From assembly GCF_001870435.1 (NCBI RefSeq), contig NZ_MDDR01000003.1, forward strand, positions 1 through 64,000: a stretch of 64,000 nt of DNA, in the 5' to 3' direction. The position numbers and the translations under genes are program-made. The notes beneath the pieces were generated by a model. It had not been told where the DNA came from. It saw nothing but the letters and a program-made list of their open reading frames with translations, and did not search any database. Of this stretch, positions 48,881-57,502 are shown in pieces (the first letter of the stretch is position 1; the number at the start of each line of letters is the position of its first letter). The DNA is from Pseudomonas costantinii (GTDB taxonomy: Bacteria; Pseudomonadota; Gammaproteobacteria; Pseudomonadales; Pseudomonadaceae).

Positions 48881-50074
48881 TCAGATGGTCCCCCGCAGTG
48901 GCGGGTTTTCATCGTTGAGGTAGTAATTGCCCACCGCGTGGTACTTCCAGCGCACCGGGTCGTGCAGGGTGTGCACGCGGGCGTTGCGCCAGTGTCGATC
49001 AAGGCCGTGTTCGGCCAGGGTCGCTTGGCTGCCGGCCAGTTCGAACAGGGTGCTGCCGGCGGCCAGGGAAATTTCGGTGCTCAAGGCGCGAACTTCGGCG
49101 ACGGCAATCGAGGCGGCGGCGACGGTCTCGGCGTTGCTGTCGGCTTGGGCGCGGTCGAGGAATTCACCGGAGCGTTCCAGCAGCGCTTCGGCAGCGTGCA
49201 GGCGGATGCTCAGGTGGCCGAAGCTTTTGAGGGTCAGCGGGTCTTCGGTGGCTTTGTCGTTGCCGGAATCGATCCACGGGCGGGTCTTGGTGCGCACAAA
49301 GTGCAACGCATCTTCAAAGGCGGCGCGGGCGATACCGGTGTCGATGGCGGCGTGAAGAATTTGTGCCAGCGGGCCGACGGTGGTCGGACGCTCGAAGGCG
49401 CTTTGGAATGGGATCACGTCCTGGGCGGCGACCCACACGTTGTCGAACACCACCGAACCGCTGCCGGTGGTGCGCTGGCCGAAGCCGCTCCAGTCGTCGA
49501 TCACGGTCAAGCCTTCGCTGTCGCGCGGCACGAACGCCAGTTGCTGCACGCCGTGTTCATCCACCACCGAGGTGGGGATGCGTTGCGCATAGATCGCGCC
49601 GGTGGAGTAAAACTTGCGGCCGCTGATACGGAAACCGTCGCCGTCGCGGGTGATGGAGGTCACGCGTTCGTGGGCAGTCTTGGTGCCCAGTTCCGCCAGG
49701 GCATTGCCGAAGCGTTGGCCGGCGAGGACTTCGGCATACAAGCGTTTTTGCTGCGCGGGGCTGCCATTCACGCGCAGCACTTCGAGGGCGTAGAAATGGT
49801 TTTGCGGGATCTGACCCAGCGAGGCATCCGCTTGGGCGATCAGCGCGATGACCTTGGCCAGTGTGACGTTGGACACACCCGCGCCGCCGTGTTCCTTTGG
49901 CACGCTGATACCCCACAGGCCGGAGCGCGAAAATACGTCCAGTTCAGGCAGGGGCAGACGGCGCTCGCGGTCGCGTTGGGCGCTGTCGCGGCGCAAGTCT
50001 TCGGCCAGGTCGCTGGCGACAATAAGGGCTTGTTCGTCGCTGGTGATAACCGCGACGAGAGTAGAGACAGTCAT
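48881..50074 (-). CDS. SfnB-family acyl-CoA dehydrogenase-like oxidoreductase 1
   Basis: A 397-aa acyl-CoA dehydrogenase-fold flavoprotein of the SfnB/DszC type. Visible: ISGRKFYSTGAIYA, DDWSGFGQRTTGSGSV and the terminal signature DRHWRNARVHTLHDPVRWKY. Known relatives oxidise organosulfur compounds using FMNH2. Paralogue of the next gene, which ends 24 bases upstream; the monooxygenase gene follows immediately. Confidence 0.88.
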   Translation of the reverse strand: MTVSTLVAVITSDEQALIVASDLAEDLRRDSAQRDRERRLPLPELDVFSRSGLWGISVPKEHGGAGVSNVTLAKVIALIAQADASLGQIPQNHFYALEVLRVNGSPAQQKRLYAEVLAGQRFGNALAELGTKTAHERVTSITRDGDGFRISGRKFYSTGAIYAQRIPTSVVDEHGVQQLAFVPRDSEGLTVIDDWSGFGQRTTGSGSVVFDNVWVAAQDVIPFQSAFERPTTVGPLAQILHAAIDTGIARAAFEDALHFVRTKTRPWIDSGNDKATEDPLTLKSFGHLSIRLHAAEALLERSGEFLDRAQADSNAETVAAASIAVAEVRALSTEISLAAGSTLFELAGSQATLAEHGLDRHWRNARVHTLHDPVRWKYHAVGNYYLNDENPPLRGTI

Positions 50075-50098
50075 TTTGTTCTCCAGAGGTCTGGTCGG

Positions 50099-51340
50099 TT
50101 AAATCCAGGAGTGACGAGCAGGTAACGTGCCGTTCAAACGATAGGCACCGATGGCGTGGTATTTCCAACGAACCGGGTCGTGCAGGGTGTGCACCCGGGC
50201 GTTGCGCCAGTGACGGTCGAGGTTGAATTCGGCGAGGGTGGCGCGGCTGCCGGCCAGTTCGAAGAGTTTTTCGCTGACCAGCAGCGACACTTCGGTGGTC
50301 AGCACTTTCGCCTCGGCCACGGCAATCGACGCACGGGCGGCGGATTGCGCGGTGATCGGCGCCGCACTGATCTCGTCCAGCAGCTTACCGGCCTTGCGCA
50401 GCAGCGCCTCGGCGGCGTGCAGTTCGATTTTCAACTTGCCGATATCGGCGATCACATACAGGTCATCACTGGCCCGCTCGACCTTGGCGTCGATCCATGG
50501 GCGCGAGCGCTCACGTACGAACGCGATGGTGTCATCAAGAGCGCCACGAGCGATGCCGGCGTCGATGGCCGCCTGGATCAGTTGCGAGACGGCGCCCTGG
50601 ATATTAGGGGTTTCGCCGATACGCCAATTTTCGACGACCAATTCGGCGTCGACCGGCACCTGGTTCAGCAGCACAGTGCCGCTGGCGGTGGTGCGTTGGC
50701 CGAAGCCCGACCAGTCGTCAACGATGCGCAGCCCTTCGGTGCCACGGCGCACAAACGCCATGACCTGCTTGCCGTCATCGTTCAGCGCTTTTACCGCGAC
50801 CCAATGCGCAAACAGCGCGCCGGTGGAATAGAACTTCTGGCCGCTGATCACATACCCGTCGCCTTCGGCGGTGATGCGTGCCTTGAGCTCCAGGGTGTTC
50901 TTGGTACCGCGTTCCGGGCCGCCATTACCGATGCGCCAACCGTCGAGCACGCTTTGGAACAGCTGCTTTTTCTGGCGCTCGGTGGCTGCGCCTTGCAACA
51001 GGTGCAGGATGCCGAAATGGTTCTGCGGGATCTGCCCGAGGGCCGGGTCTGCCGCACTGATGATCGCGAACACGTCGGCCAGGGTGACGAACGATACCTG
51101 TGGGCCGCCGTATTCGCGGGGAATTGAAATACTGCCCAGCCCGCTGCGGGTGAACTGTTCAATCTGCGCCCACGGCAACTTGCGTTGCTGATCGCGCTTC
51201 GCGGCTTGCAGGCGCGCGGCCTGAGCCAATTCATGGGCTGCGCTCAACGCTTCGGTGTCGTTGCGCAGCACCGCAGCCGGCAACAGCAGTGGGGCTACAT
51301 CCAGATCACTCTGGGGGGGGGTTAGAGCCAAGTTAGACAT
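50099..51340 (-). CDS. SfnB-family acyl-CoA dehydrogenase-like oxidoreductase 2
   Basis: A 413-aa paralogue of the preceding enzyme, sharing QIPQNHF, SGQKFYSTGALFA, DDWSGFGQRTTASGTV and DRHWRNARVHTLHDPVRWKYHA. Probably the first gene of a three-gene operon with the second SfnB and the monooxygenase. I found no GG-N10-GC sigma-54 core in the 150 bases upstream. Contains an unusual stretch of nine G (template C) near 51313-51321, early in the coding sequence. Confidence 0.88.
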   Translation of the reverse strand: MSNLALTPPQSDLDVAPLLLPAAVLRNDTEALSAAHELAQAARLQAAKRDQQRKLPWAQIEQFTRSGLGSISIPREYGGPQVSFVTLADVFAIISAADPALGQIPQNHFGILHLLQGAATERQKKQLFQSVLDGWRIGNGGPERGTKNTLELKARITAEGDGYVISGQKFYSTGALFAHWVAVKALNDDGKQVMAFVRRGTEGLRIVDDWSGFGQRTTASGTVLLNQVPVDAELVVENWRIGETPNIQGAVSQLIQAAIDAGIARGALDDTIAFVRERSRPWIDAKVERASDDLYVIADIGKLKIELHAAEALLRKAGKLLDEISAAPITAQSAARASIAVAEAKVLTTEVSLLVSEKLFELAGSRATLAEFNLDRHWRNARVHTLHDPVRWKYHAIGAYRLNGTLPARHSWI

Positions 51341-51527
51341 CAGCGCCGCTCCTTGGCTGCACGTAATGCCCTGGCGTTATGCACCGGGGTAATTCTGACC
51401 ATACCGACCTCGCATTCAATGAAATAAAAACAGAAAAATCAGAGATGTCCGGTGGTCCGGTGCATATACCCTAAGCGTGTTAATTCTTTAAATAAACTAA
51501 CTTATTGGAATATGCATAGAAGGGCTG

Positions 51528-52298
51528 TCACCCCGGTTCGCAAGGAGAACCGGGGGCACGCGGTTGATAAGTCGACGCGGGCCCGGCCGGGCGGGCTGGC
51601 GCCTGGGGCGAGCAGGCGGCGATGTTCAAGGTGCGGGCCGGGGCCCAGCGTGAATTATTGCCGACGCGATCAAGAATGCAGTACGTCACGTCCAGGCGGC
51701 AGTCGTCGCCGGCCTCGATAATCACCGCCGAGGACACCCACACCTGCACCGCCAGGCCGACGCCTTTGGCCTGGATTTTCGGCAGGTCCACACGCACGTC
51801 ACCCCAACGCAGGGTAATGGCGTCGCCGGTGGCCATGTTCAGGTAAGGCTCGATGGTCAGCGGGATGCCGCGCCTTACCTGGCTGCCGTTGACGCCGTAG
51901 CGTCGGATGGTTTCGGGCAGGCTGATGGGCGAGAGGTTCTGGTTTTCATCGTTGTACAGGTTCGAAGGTTGGCCGCCTGGGAAGTTGGTCTTCACCCGCA
52001 CAGTGGTAACCGCCGAGCGTGCAGGGCCGTGGCCGATCTGCATGACCTGATAGTGAACGCGTGCCAGACCGTCTTGCACAAAACTCTCGGGGATTCGCAG
52101 ATGGGTGGGCGTACCGACCTTGCATGAGGTCACCCGCCGTGCAGCGGCAAAGCAGTTGTTCCAGAACAGCTCGATCACGTCGCCCTCATCCATGCCGGTG
52201 TAGGGGGCGATGTCGACCTGCAGTTGTGTGGCGGCCAGGGCATTGATGCCGTTTCGAACGGCCTGGGGCAAAGTCGGGGCGGTGAGTATGCGCGTCAT
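51528..52298 (-). CDS. Unrecognised protein with two Ig-like repeats
   Basis: A 256-aa protein without signal peptide or membrane helix. Two related blocks are visible: VDIAPYTGMDEGDVIELFW (about residues 28-46) and LTIEPYLNMATGDAITLRW (about 135-153). Each is followed by a beta-rich stretch ending in V-rich strands (ARSAVTTVRV; WAPARTLNI), suggesting a duplicated immunoglobulin-like domain. The last 25 residues are Pro/Ala-rich. I start at the ATG before TRILTAPT. Function unknown; it stands alone. Confidence 0.7.
   Translation of the reverse strand: MTRILTAPTLPQAVRNGINALAATQLQVDIAPYTGMDEGDVIELFWNNCFAAARRVTSCKVGTPTHLRIPESFVQDGLARVHYQVMQIGHGPARSAVTTVRVKTNFPGGQPSNLYNDENQNLSPISLPETIRRYGVNGSQVRRGIPLTIEPYLNMATGDAITLRWGDVRVDLPKIQAKGVGLAVQVWVSSAVIIEAGDDCRLDVTYCILDRVGNNSRWAPARTLNIAACSPQAPARPAGPASTYQPRAPGSPCEPG
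51531..51555 (-). terminator. Hairpin at the 3' end of the Ig-like gene
   Basis: Stem CCCCGGTTC / GAACCGGGG with a 7-base loop, inside the last eight codons. On the minus strand the downstream bases are not T-rich, so termination is uncertain. Confidence 0.4.
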
Positions 52299-52611
52299 AA
52301 GTAATCTCCTTGATGCAGCCAGCAGCAATCGTTCCGGCGCCCGAAGCGCAGTTGTGCGCGAGGTGCCGAAAGGAACGATTCAGTGAATAGCCGGGATAGG
52401 ATCCAATCCTCTGGGCGCTAGATAAGAGGGTTGGGCAGGAGGCGTCAATGGCGGCAAAAGGCTAAACGGTGGGTTGGAGCAGATTCAGAAGAGTCTGACT
52501 GGAGGAGGGATTTTAAGGGGGGGGTGGCGGGTTGTTTTACGGGGGGTAATAAGTACTCCCTGTAGGAGCGCGCTTGTGTGGGAGCAGGCAAGCCAGCTCC
52601 CACAAAGAGAG
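52299..52611. other. Gene-free stretch with inverted repeat and REP
   Basis: A 313-base gap. It holds an inverted repeat AATCGTTCC (52327-52335) / GGAACGATT (52372-52380) close to the Ig-like gene start, low-complexity G runs near 52500-52545, and a REP hairpin at 52578-52603. I see no coding frame of substance. Confidence 0.6.
52578..52603. repeat. Single REP hairpin
   Basis: GTGGGAGC / GCTCCCAC around AGGCAAGCCA, 8 bases after the stop of the convergent-side ABC ATPase. Plausible mRNA 3' stabiliser. Confidence 0.75.
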
Positions 52612-53358
52612 TCAGTGGGCCAAAAACTTGCTCAAGAACTGTCGCGTGCGTTCTTCCTTGGGGTTGGCAAACAACGCCTTGGCTTCGCCCTGTTCCACGA
52701 TGACGCCCTTGTCGAAGAAGATCACCCGGTTCGCCACATCACGGGCAAAGCTCATCTCGTGGGTGACGATGACCATGGTGCGGTTTTCTTCGGCCAGGCT
52801 GCGGATAGTCGCCAGCACTTCGCCGACCAATTCCGGGTCGAGGGCCGAGGTGGGCTCGTCAAAGAGGATCACCTCCGGCTCCATGGCCAGCGCACGGGCA
52901 ATCGCTACGCGCTGTTGCTGACCACCGGACAAGCGCCGAGGGTACGACGCTTCCTTACCCGCCAGGCCGACCCTGGCCAACAGCTTGCGACCCAGCTCGG
53001 TCGCCGCTTCGCGCGACATCTTCTTGACCACGATCGGGCCTTCGATGACGTTTTCCAGCGCGGTGCGGTGGGGGAACAGGTTGAAGTTCTGGAACACAAA
53101 GCCGACGTGCTGGCGCAAGCGCCGCACCAGGCCTTGTTGCTGGTTGAGCGGCTTGCTGCTGTCGATCTCGATGTCACCCACCTTGATGCGGCCGCTGGTG
53201 GGTTCTTCGAGTAAATTCAGGCAGCGCAGGAAGGTGGTCTTGCCGGAACCGCTGGGGCCAATGATGGCGACGACTTCGCCTTCCTTGACCTCGAGGTCGA
53301 TGCCGTTGAGTACCACCTGCCCCTTGAATTGTTTGGTCAGTTTTTCAACCACAATCAT
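52612..53358 (-). CDS. tcyN: L-cystine ABC ATPase (TcyN-like)
   Basis: A 248-aa polar-amino-acid ATPase. Walker A GPSGSGKT is near residue 33, signature LSGGQQQR near 143, Walker [14 protein letters not shown] near 163. It follows the permease gene by 3 bases. Cystine specificity is inferred from the adjacent FliY/TcyJ-like binding protein and cysteine desulfhydrase. Confidence 0.85.
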   Translation of the reverse strand: MIVVEKLTKQFKGQVVLNGIDLEVKEGEVVAIIGPSGSGKTTFLRCLNLLEEPTSGRIKVGDIEIDSSKPLNQQQGLVRRLRQHVGFVFQNFNLFPHRTALENVIEGPIVVKKMSREAATELGRKLLARVGLAGKEASYPRRLSGGQQQRVAIARALAMEPEVILFDEPTSALDPELVGEVLATIRSLAEENRTMVIVTHEMSFARDVANRVIFFDKGVIVEQGEAKALFANPKEERTRQFLSKFLAH

Positions 53359-53361
53359 GCT

Positions 53362-54027
53362 TCAAGACTCCAGGTCATGCCGGTTGACCCGGTCTTCCAG
53401 GCGATTTTGAAAATGCGCCAGGATGCTCGCCAGGATCCAGTAGATCAGGGCGGCGGAGAGATACATGGTGAAGATTTCGAAGGTCCGCGCAGACACCAAT
53501 TGGGCCTGACGGAACAGCTCCGGCACCTGGATGGTAGCGGCCAGCGCCGTGTCCTTGACCAGCGAAATAAAGCTGTTGCCCAACGGCGGCAACGCCGTGC
53601 GCATGGCCTGTGGCAGGATGGCCCGGCGCAGGGTCTGCGCACGGGTCATACCGATACTGGCTGCAGCTTCCCACTGGCCGCGCTCGATGGAGGCGATGGC
53701 GGCGCGCAGGATTTCACAGGCGTAGGCGGCCATGTTCAGCGAAAAGCCGATCAAGGCCGCCGGAATCGGATCCAGCTCGATGCCCACTTGCGGTAAGCCG
53801 TAGTAGATCAGGAACAGCTGCACCAGCAAGGGCGTGCCGCGAAAGAACGACACATAGACCCGGGCGATCCAGCTTGCCAGCTTGAAACGTGACAAGCGCA
53901 TCAAGGCCAGGCCGAAGCCCAGCAGCAAGCCGAAAAACATCCCGCCGAGGCTAAGAATCACCGTGTAGTACGCGCCCTTGAGCAGAAAGGGCGCGGAGTC
54001 CAGCGCGAGTTGGAAACCTGCTTCCAT
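53362..54027 (-). CDS. tcyL: L-cystine ABC permease (TcyL-like)
   Basis: A 221-aa single permease (homodimer expected) with FFRGTPLLVQLFLIYYGLP and the loop ASIERGQWEAAASIGMTRAQ. Overlaps the tcyJ stop by 1 base. Confidence 0.87.
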   Translation of the reverse strand: MEAGFQLALDSAPFLLKGAYYTVILSLGGMFFGLLLGFGLALMRLSRFKLASWIARVYVSFFRGTPLLVQLFLIYYGLPQVGIELDPIPAALIGFSLNMAAYACEILRAAIASIERGQWEAAASIGMTRAQTLRRAILPQAMRTALPPLGNSFISLVKDTALAATIQVPELFRQAQLVSARTFEIFTMYLSAALIYWILASILAHFQNRLEDRVNRHDLES

Positions 54028-54821
54028 TATTGAGTGACGTCAGCGTTGAAGTACTTCTCGGACAGCTTCTTCAAGGTGCCGTCGGCACGCAGTTCGTCGA
54101 TGGCCTTGTTCACAGCAGCGAGCAACTCAGGCTCGCCTTTGCGCAGGGCAATGCCGGCTTCCTGGCGGGAGAAAGCATCACCAGAGGCGGCGGTGTCGGT
54201 GGCTTTTTTGGCATATTCCAGAGCCGCCAGACGGTCGATCAGAATGGCGTCGGTACGGCCGATGCGCAGGTCCTGGAACTTGGTTGGGTCATCGTTATAG
54301 GTCTTGATGATGGCTTTAGGCTGGTTGTCCTTGAGCCATTGCTCGTAGTTCGTACCCAGGCCTACGCCGATTTTCTTGCCGGCCAGGTCGTCGGCGGTCT
54401 TGATGGTGCCGACGTTCTTTTTCAGGGTCAGCGCTTGAATACCGGAAACGGTGTAAGGCTTGGAGAAGTCGTACTTCTTCTTGCGTTCTTCCGAGATGGT
54501 CACCTGGTTGATCACCGCGTCCAGGCGCTTGGATTCCAGGGCGGCGAGGATGCCGTCCCACGGAGTAGCGCTGAGCTTGACCTTGACGCCCAGCTTCTTG
54601 GCCAGAGCTTCGGAGAACTCGACCTCGAAACCGGTGAGTTTGCCGTCTTCACCGACAAAGCTGAACGGCGGGTAGGTGCCTTCCAGGCCAACCTTGATCT
54701 CGCCAGCCTTCTTGATGTTGTCCAACTGCTCGCCGGCAACTGCCTGGCCCAACCAACCCGCGCCGAGCGCCAGACCCAAAGTGCCAACTAATAATGTGCG
54801 ACGGAATACAGAAATAGTCAT
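54027..54821 (-). CDS. tcyJ: L-cystine-binding protein (TcyJ/FliY-like)
   Basis: A 264-aa periplasmic SBP_bac_3 protein with a signal peptide ending near VAG-EQLDNIK (about residue 30). Family patterns: GLEGTYPPFSFVGEDGKLTGF and KPYTVSGIQALT. First gene of tcyJLN; the quasi-palindrome at 54963-54983 lies in its upstream region. Confidence 0.88.
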   Translation of the reverse strand: MTISVFRRTLLVGTLGLALGAGWLGQAVAGEQLDNIKKAGEIKVGLEGTYPPFSFVGEDGKLTGFEVEFSEALAKKLGVKVKLSATPWDGILAALESKRLDAVINQVTISEERKKKYDFSKPYTVSGIQALTLKKNVGTIKTADDLAGKKIGVGLGTNYEQWLKDNQPKAIIKTYNDDPTKFQDLRIGRTDAILIDRLAALEYAKKATDTAASGDAFSRQEAGIALRKGEPELLAAVNKAIDELRADGTLKKLSEKYFNADVTQ

Positions 54822-54962
54822 GAAGAGCCCCTGTGTTTTTTATGTTGAGCGAAGCAGGTGACGCAGTAGTCGTATCCTGCCTTAAAGCGCGATGCGCGTC
54901 TTCGCTTACGGCGCGACTATAAAGCCGCTTTTTAAGACTTGAAAATAATATAAAAACAATTT

Positions 54963-54983
54963 GTTATTTCCATCTGGAATAAC
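54963..54983 (-). promoter_or_regulatory. Quasi-palindrome upstream of tcyJ, candidate CysB site
   Basis: GTTATT-TCCATCTGG-AATAAC, arms of 6 bp in an AT-rich region about 140 bases from tcyJ. It contains TTATTCC on the minus strand at 54976-54982. CysB binding is inferred. Confidence 0.4.
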
Positions 54984-55004
54984 TGGTTGTTAGCAATGAA
55001 CATC

Positions 55005-55038
55005 AAATGTGGGAGCAGGCAAGCCAGCTCCCACATTT
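55005..55038. repeat. REP hairpin, likely terminator of dcyD
   Basis: Perfect 12-bp arms AAATGTGGGAGC / GCTCCCACATTT around AGGCAAGCCA, 13 bases after the dcyD stop and before the tcyJ promoter on the same strand. Confidence 0.8.
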
Positions 55039-55051
55039 AACCCGCGTTCAT

Positions 55052-56047
55052 TCAGTTGAATGCGGCGCCGTAAGCAAACAGCGCTGGCGCGCCCCCGGTG
55101 TGCAGGAAAATGATCGGACCGTCCTCAAACCGCTGACGCCCGATACCATCCAGCAAGCCGGCCATGGCCTTGCCAGTGTAGACCGGGTCCAGCAGCAGGC
55201 CTTCCTGGCTGGCAAGCAGCTTGACTGCCGCCAGGGTGCCGGCATTGGGCTCGCCGTAGCGTGGGCCGAAGTATTCGTCCCACAGGATCACCTTGAACGC
55301 CTCGGGGATATCCACACCCAGCAACTCGGCAGTGCGCTCGGCCAGGCCTTGTACTTTCGGGCGCTGGGCTTCGTCGGTGCGCGACACGGTGACGCCGATC
55401 ACCGGCAAGTTCGGCAGCACTTCACTCAAGGCCAGTGCCAGGCCACTGTGGGTGCCTGCACTGCCGGACGCCAGCACCACGGCGGCGAATTTAATCCCGC
55501 TGTCTTCGATCTGCCCGGCCAGTTCCAGGCCTGCGCGTACATACCCCAAGGCGCCCAGCGCATTCGAGCCACCGATAGGCACCAGGTACGGTCTCTTGCC
55601 GTTGCTGCGCAGACGGTCGGCGAGAGCGTTGAGTTGGTCGTCGACGTTGTCGAGGTTTTCCACCAATTCCACCTTGGCGTCGAACAGCTCCAGCAGCAGA
55701 CGGTTGCCGTTGCTCAGGTAGTTCGGGTCTTCGGTGCCGGTGGGGTTTTCCAGCAGGGCAACGCAACCCAAACCGAGTTTGGCGGCGAGGGCGGCAGTCT
55801 GGCGTACGTGGTTGGACTGAATCGCGCCGGCGGTCACCAGCGTGTCGGCCCCCTGAGCGATGGCATCGGCGGCCAGGTATTCAAGTTTGCGCAGCTTGTT
55901 GCCGCCCATGGCCAGCGGCGTGGTGTCGTCGCGCTTGACGTAGATATCCCTGCCCAGCCAGGCCGACAGCCGCTCGAGTTTTTCCAGGGCGGTGGCGCCG
56001 CCGAGCAGTTCCAGACGGTTAAAGCGGTCGAGCTGTTGTTTGATCAT
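55052..56047 (-). CDS. dcyD: D-cysteine desulfhydrase DcyD
   Basis: A 331-aa PLP enzyme converting D-cysteine to pyruvate, sulfide and ammonia. Catalytic K51 is in [11 protein letters not shown], with the family Ser in [11 protein letters not shown]. Adjacent to the cystine importer as in enterobacteria. ACC deaminase shares the fold, but context and length favour DcyD. Confidence 0.9.
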   Translation of the reverse strand: MIKQQLDRFNRLELLGGATALEKLERLSAWLGRDIYVKRDDTTPLAMGGNKLRKLEYLAADAIAQGADTLVTAGAIQSNHVRQTAALAAKLGLGCVALLENPTGTEDPNYLSNGNRLLLELFDAKVELVENLDNVDDQLNALADRLRSNGKRPYLVPIGGSNALGALGYVRAGLELAGQIEDSGIKFAAVVLASGSAGTHSGLALALSEVLPNLPVIGVTVSRTDEAQRPKVQGLAERTAELLGVDIPEAFKVILWDEYFGPRYGEPNAGTLAAVKLLASQEGLLLDPVYTGKAMAGLLDGIGRQRFEDGPIIFLHTGGAPALFAYGAAFN

Positions 56048-56117
56048 GGCTACGCACGGTGGCTAAGTGATGGGGCGACTATAGGCAGGCACTTTTCATC
56101 GGGCAACCGCCAATCGC

Positions 56118-56158
56118 TTATTCCGGATAGTTCTTAATATCACACCATTGGTTCTTAA
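56118..56158 (+). promoter_or_regulatory. TTATTCC plus GTTCTTAA direct repeat upstream of epsC
   Basis: TTATTCC at 56118-56124, and GTTCTTAA twice, at 56130-56137 and 56151-56158, exactly 21 bases apart (two helical turns). The region lies between the divergent dcyD and epsC. GTTCTTAA resembles the arm ATTCTTAAA before oscA. A dimeric or tetrameric LysR protein such as CysB is a plausible binder. Confidence 0.45.
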
Positions 56159-56213
56159 GGGCGGCCAGGGTGCATACCGTAAAGTGATGGCCATTTCGTC
56201 AGGAGTGAATACC

Positions 56214-57140
56214 GTGAGTGAGCGTTCCAGTCATTGGCAATTACAGACCATCGTCAGCCAACTGCGCGACGCCCGGGACCAGTGGCGAACGCGCAATGGC
56301 CGGTTGAGTGGTGAGCATGGCGGCCGCGAGTTGCCGTCGCGTGAAGCGGTGGCGCAGATTCTCGAAGCGTTGTGCGGGGCACTGTTTCCGATGCGCCTGG
56401 GGCCGGTGGACCTGCGTGAAGAAAGTGAAGATTTTTACGTCGGCCATACCCTGGATGTTGCATTGAATGCCTTGCTCGCCCAGGCCCGTCTGGAGTTGCG
56501 TTACGCCGCACGCCAGGGCGCCAAGGATGACAGCGAAGTCGATGCGCTTGCCATTCGGCTGATCCAGGATTTCGCCCTGGCCTTGCCTTCGCTACGCAGC
56601 CTGCTGGATACCGATGTGTTGGCCGCCTATCACGGCGACCCGGCTGCGCGCAGTGTGGATGAAGTGCTGCTCTGCTATCCGGGAATCCTGGCGGTGATTC
56701 ACCATCGTCTGGCCCACCATTTGTATCGTGCCGGCTTGCCGTTGCTGGCACGGATCAGCGCGGAAATTGCTCACTCGGCCACGGGTATTGATATCCACCC
56801 GGGCGCCCAAATTGGCCCGAGTTTCTTTATCGACCACGGGACGGGTGTGGTGATTGGCGAGACCGCGATCATCGGCGAGCGTGTGCGTATCTACCAAGCG
56901 GTGACCCTGGGCGCCAAACGTTTCCCGGCAGATGAAGATGGGCAATTGCAGAAGGGCCATCCACGGCACCCGATTGTTGAGGATGACGTGGTGATCTATG
57001 CCGGGGCGACGATCCTGGGGCGCATCACCATCGGCAAGGGTTCGACGATTGGCGGGAATGTATGGCTGACCCGCAGCGTGCCGGCAGGGGCGAACATCAC
57101 CCAGGCGAATTTGCAGCATGAGGATGGGGCGCAGAAATAG
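56214..57140 (+). CDS. epsC: Serine O-acetyltransferase, EpsC type
   Basis: A 308-aa cytoplasmic acetyltransferase making O-acetylserine for cysteine synthesis. The C-terminal left-handed beta-helix shows hexapeptide repeats (IDIHPGAQIGPSFFIDHGTG, then VVIGETAIIGERVRIYQAVTLG) with the catalytic His pair. I start at GTG 56214, with AGGAG 8 bases upstream; an in-frame ATG at 56187 has no ribosome site. The long N-terminal helical region (about 170 residues) is typical of the EpsC subtype. Confidence 0.9.
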   Translation: MSERSSHWQLQTIVSQLRDARDQWRTRNGRLSGEHGGRELPSREAVAQILEALCGALFPMRLGPVDLREESEDFYVGHTLDVALNALLAQARLELRYAARQGAKDDSEVDALAIRLIQDFALALPSLRSLLDTDVLAAYHGDPAARSVDEVLLCYPGILAVIHHRLAHHLYRAGLPLLARISAEIAHSATGIDIHPGAQIGPSFFIDHGTGVVIGETAIIGERVRIYQAVTLGAKRFPADEDGQLQKGHPRHPIVEDDVVIYAGATILGRITIGKGSTIGGNVWLTRSVPAGANITQANLQHEDGAQK

Positions 57141-57145
57141 TATTT

Positions 57146-57257
57146 GATCGTTCCCACGCTCTGCGTGGGAATGCCTCTCGTGACGCTCCGCGTCACGACT
57201 TCAAAGCAGACGCAGAGCGTCCAAGGCTGCATTCCCACGCAGAGCGTGGGAATGATC
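57146..57257. repeat. Four-hairpin GATC-ended repeat, copy 4
   Basis: Starts GATCGTTCCCACGC 5 bases after the epsC stop and ends GCGTGGGAATGATC. Internal hairpins GTGACGCTCCGCGTCAC and a degenerate GACGCAGAGCGTCC. Confidence 0.85.
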
Positions 57258-57266
57258 AGGCGTATT

Positions 57267-57288
57267 ACGTTCAGTAATCACTGAACGT
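57267..57288 (+). promoter_or_regulatory. Palindrome 1 upstream of betT
   Basis: ACGTTCAGT-AATC-ACTGAACGT, perfect 9-bp arms. The GTTCA/TGAAC core could be a TetR-type operator (BetI is the known repressor of bet genes); no betI lies in the window. Confidence 0.5.
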
Positions 57289-57381
57289 TTTGCCATCCCC
57301 ACCCGTCATACCTTTCCTTGAGCTAGTGTAGGAATTGTCTACCACTCAGCCCTGCGATTAGTCCCGGACCGCTTATCCATG

Positions 57382-57409
57382 TTTAACTTGAATGCTCGTT
57401 CAAGTTAAA
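57382..57409 (+). promoter_or_regulatory. Palindrome 2 upstream of betT
   Basis: Perfect 11-bp arms TTTAACTTGAA / TTCAAGTTAAA with spacer TGCTCG, about 95 bases before the betT ATG. A strong operator candidate; BetI control is inferred from the transporter. Confidence 0.6.
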
Positions 57410-57502
57410 TCCGGTGGTTCGCTGCCCGCTCACAACAGGAGGCTTACCTTTGCTGAGTCCGTTATTGACAGCCACATCCCACTTCCTCGGGGTGCATCGT
57501 TC

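Noticed and set aside
51341-51480. Sigma-54 promoter (GG-N10-GC) for the SfnB/monooxygenase operon
   Set aside because: I checked the minus strand of this stretch base by base and found no correctly spaced GG and GC pair.
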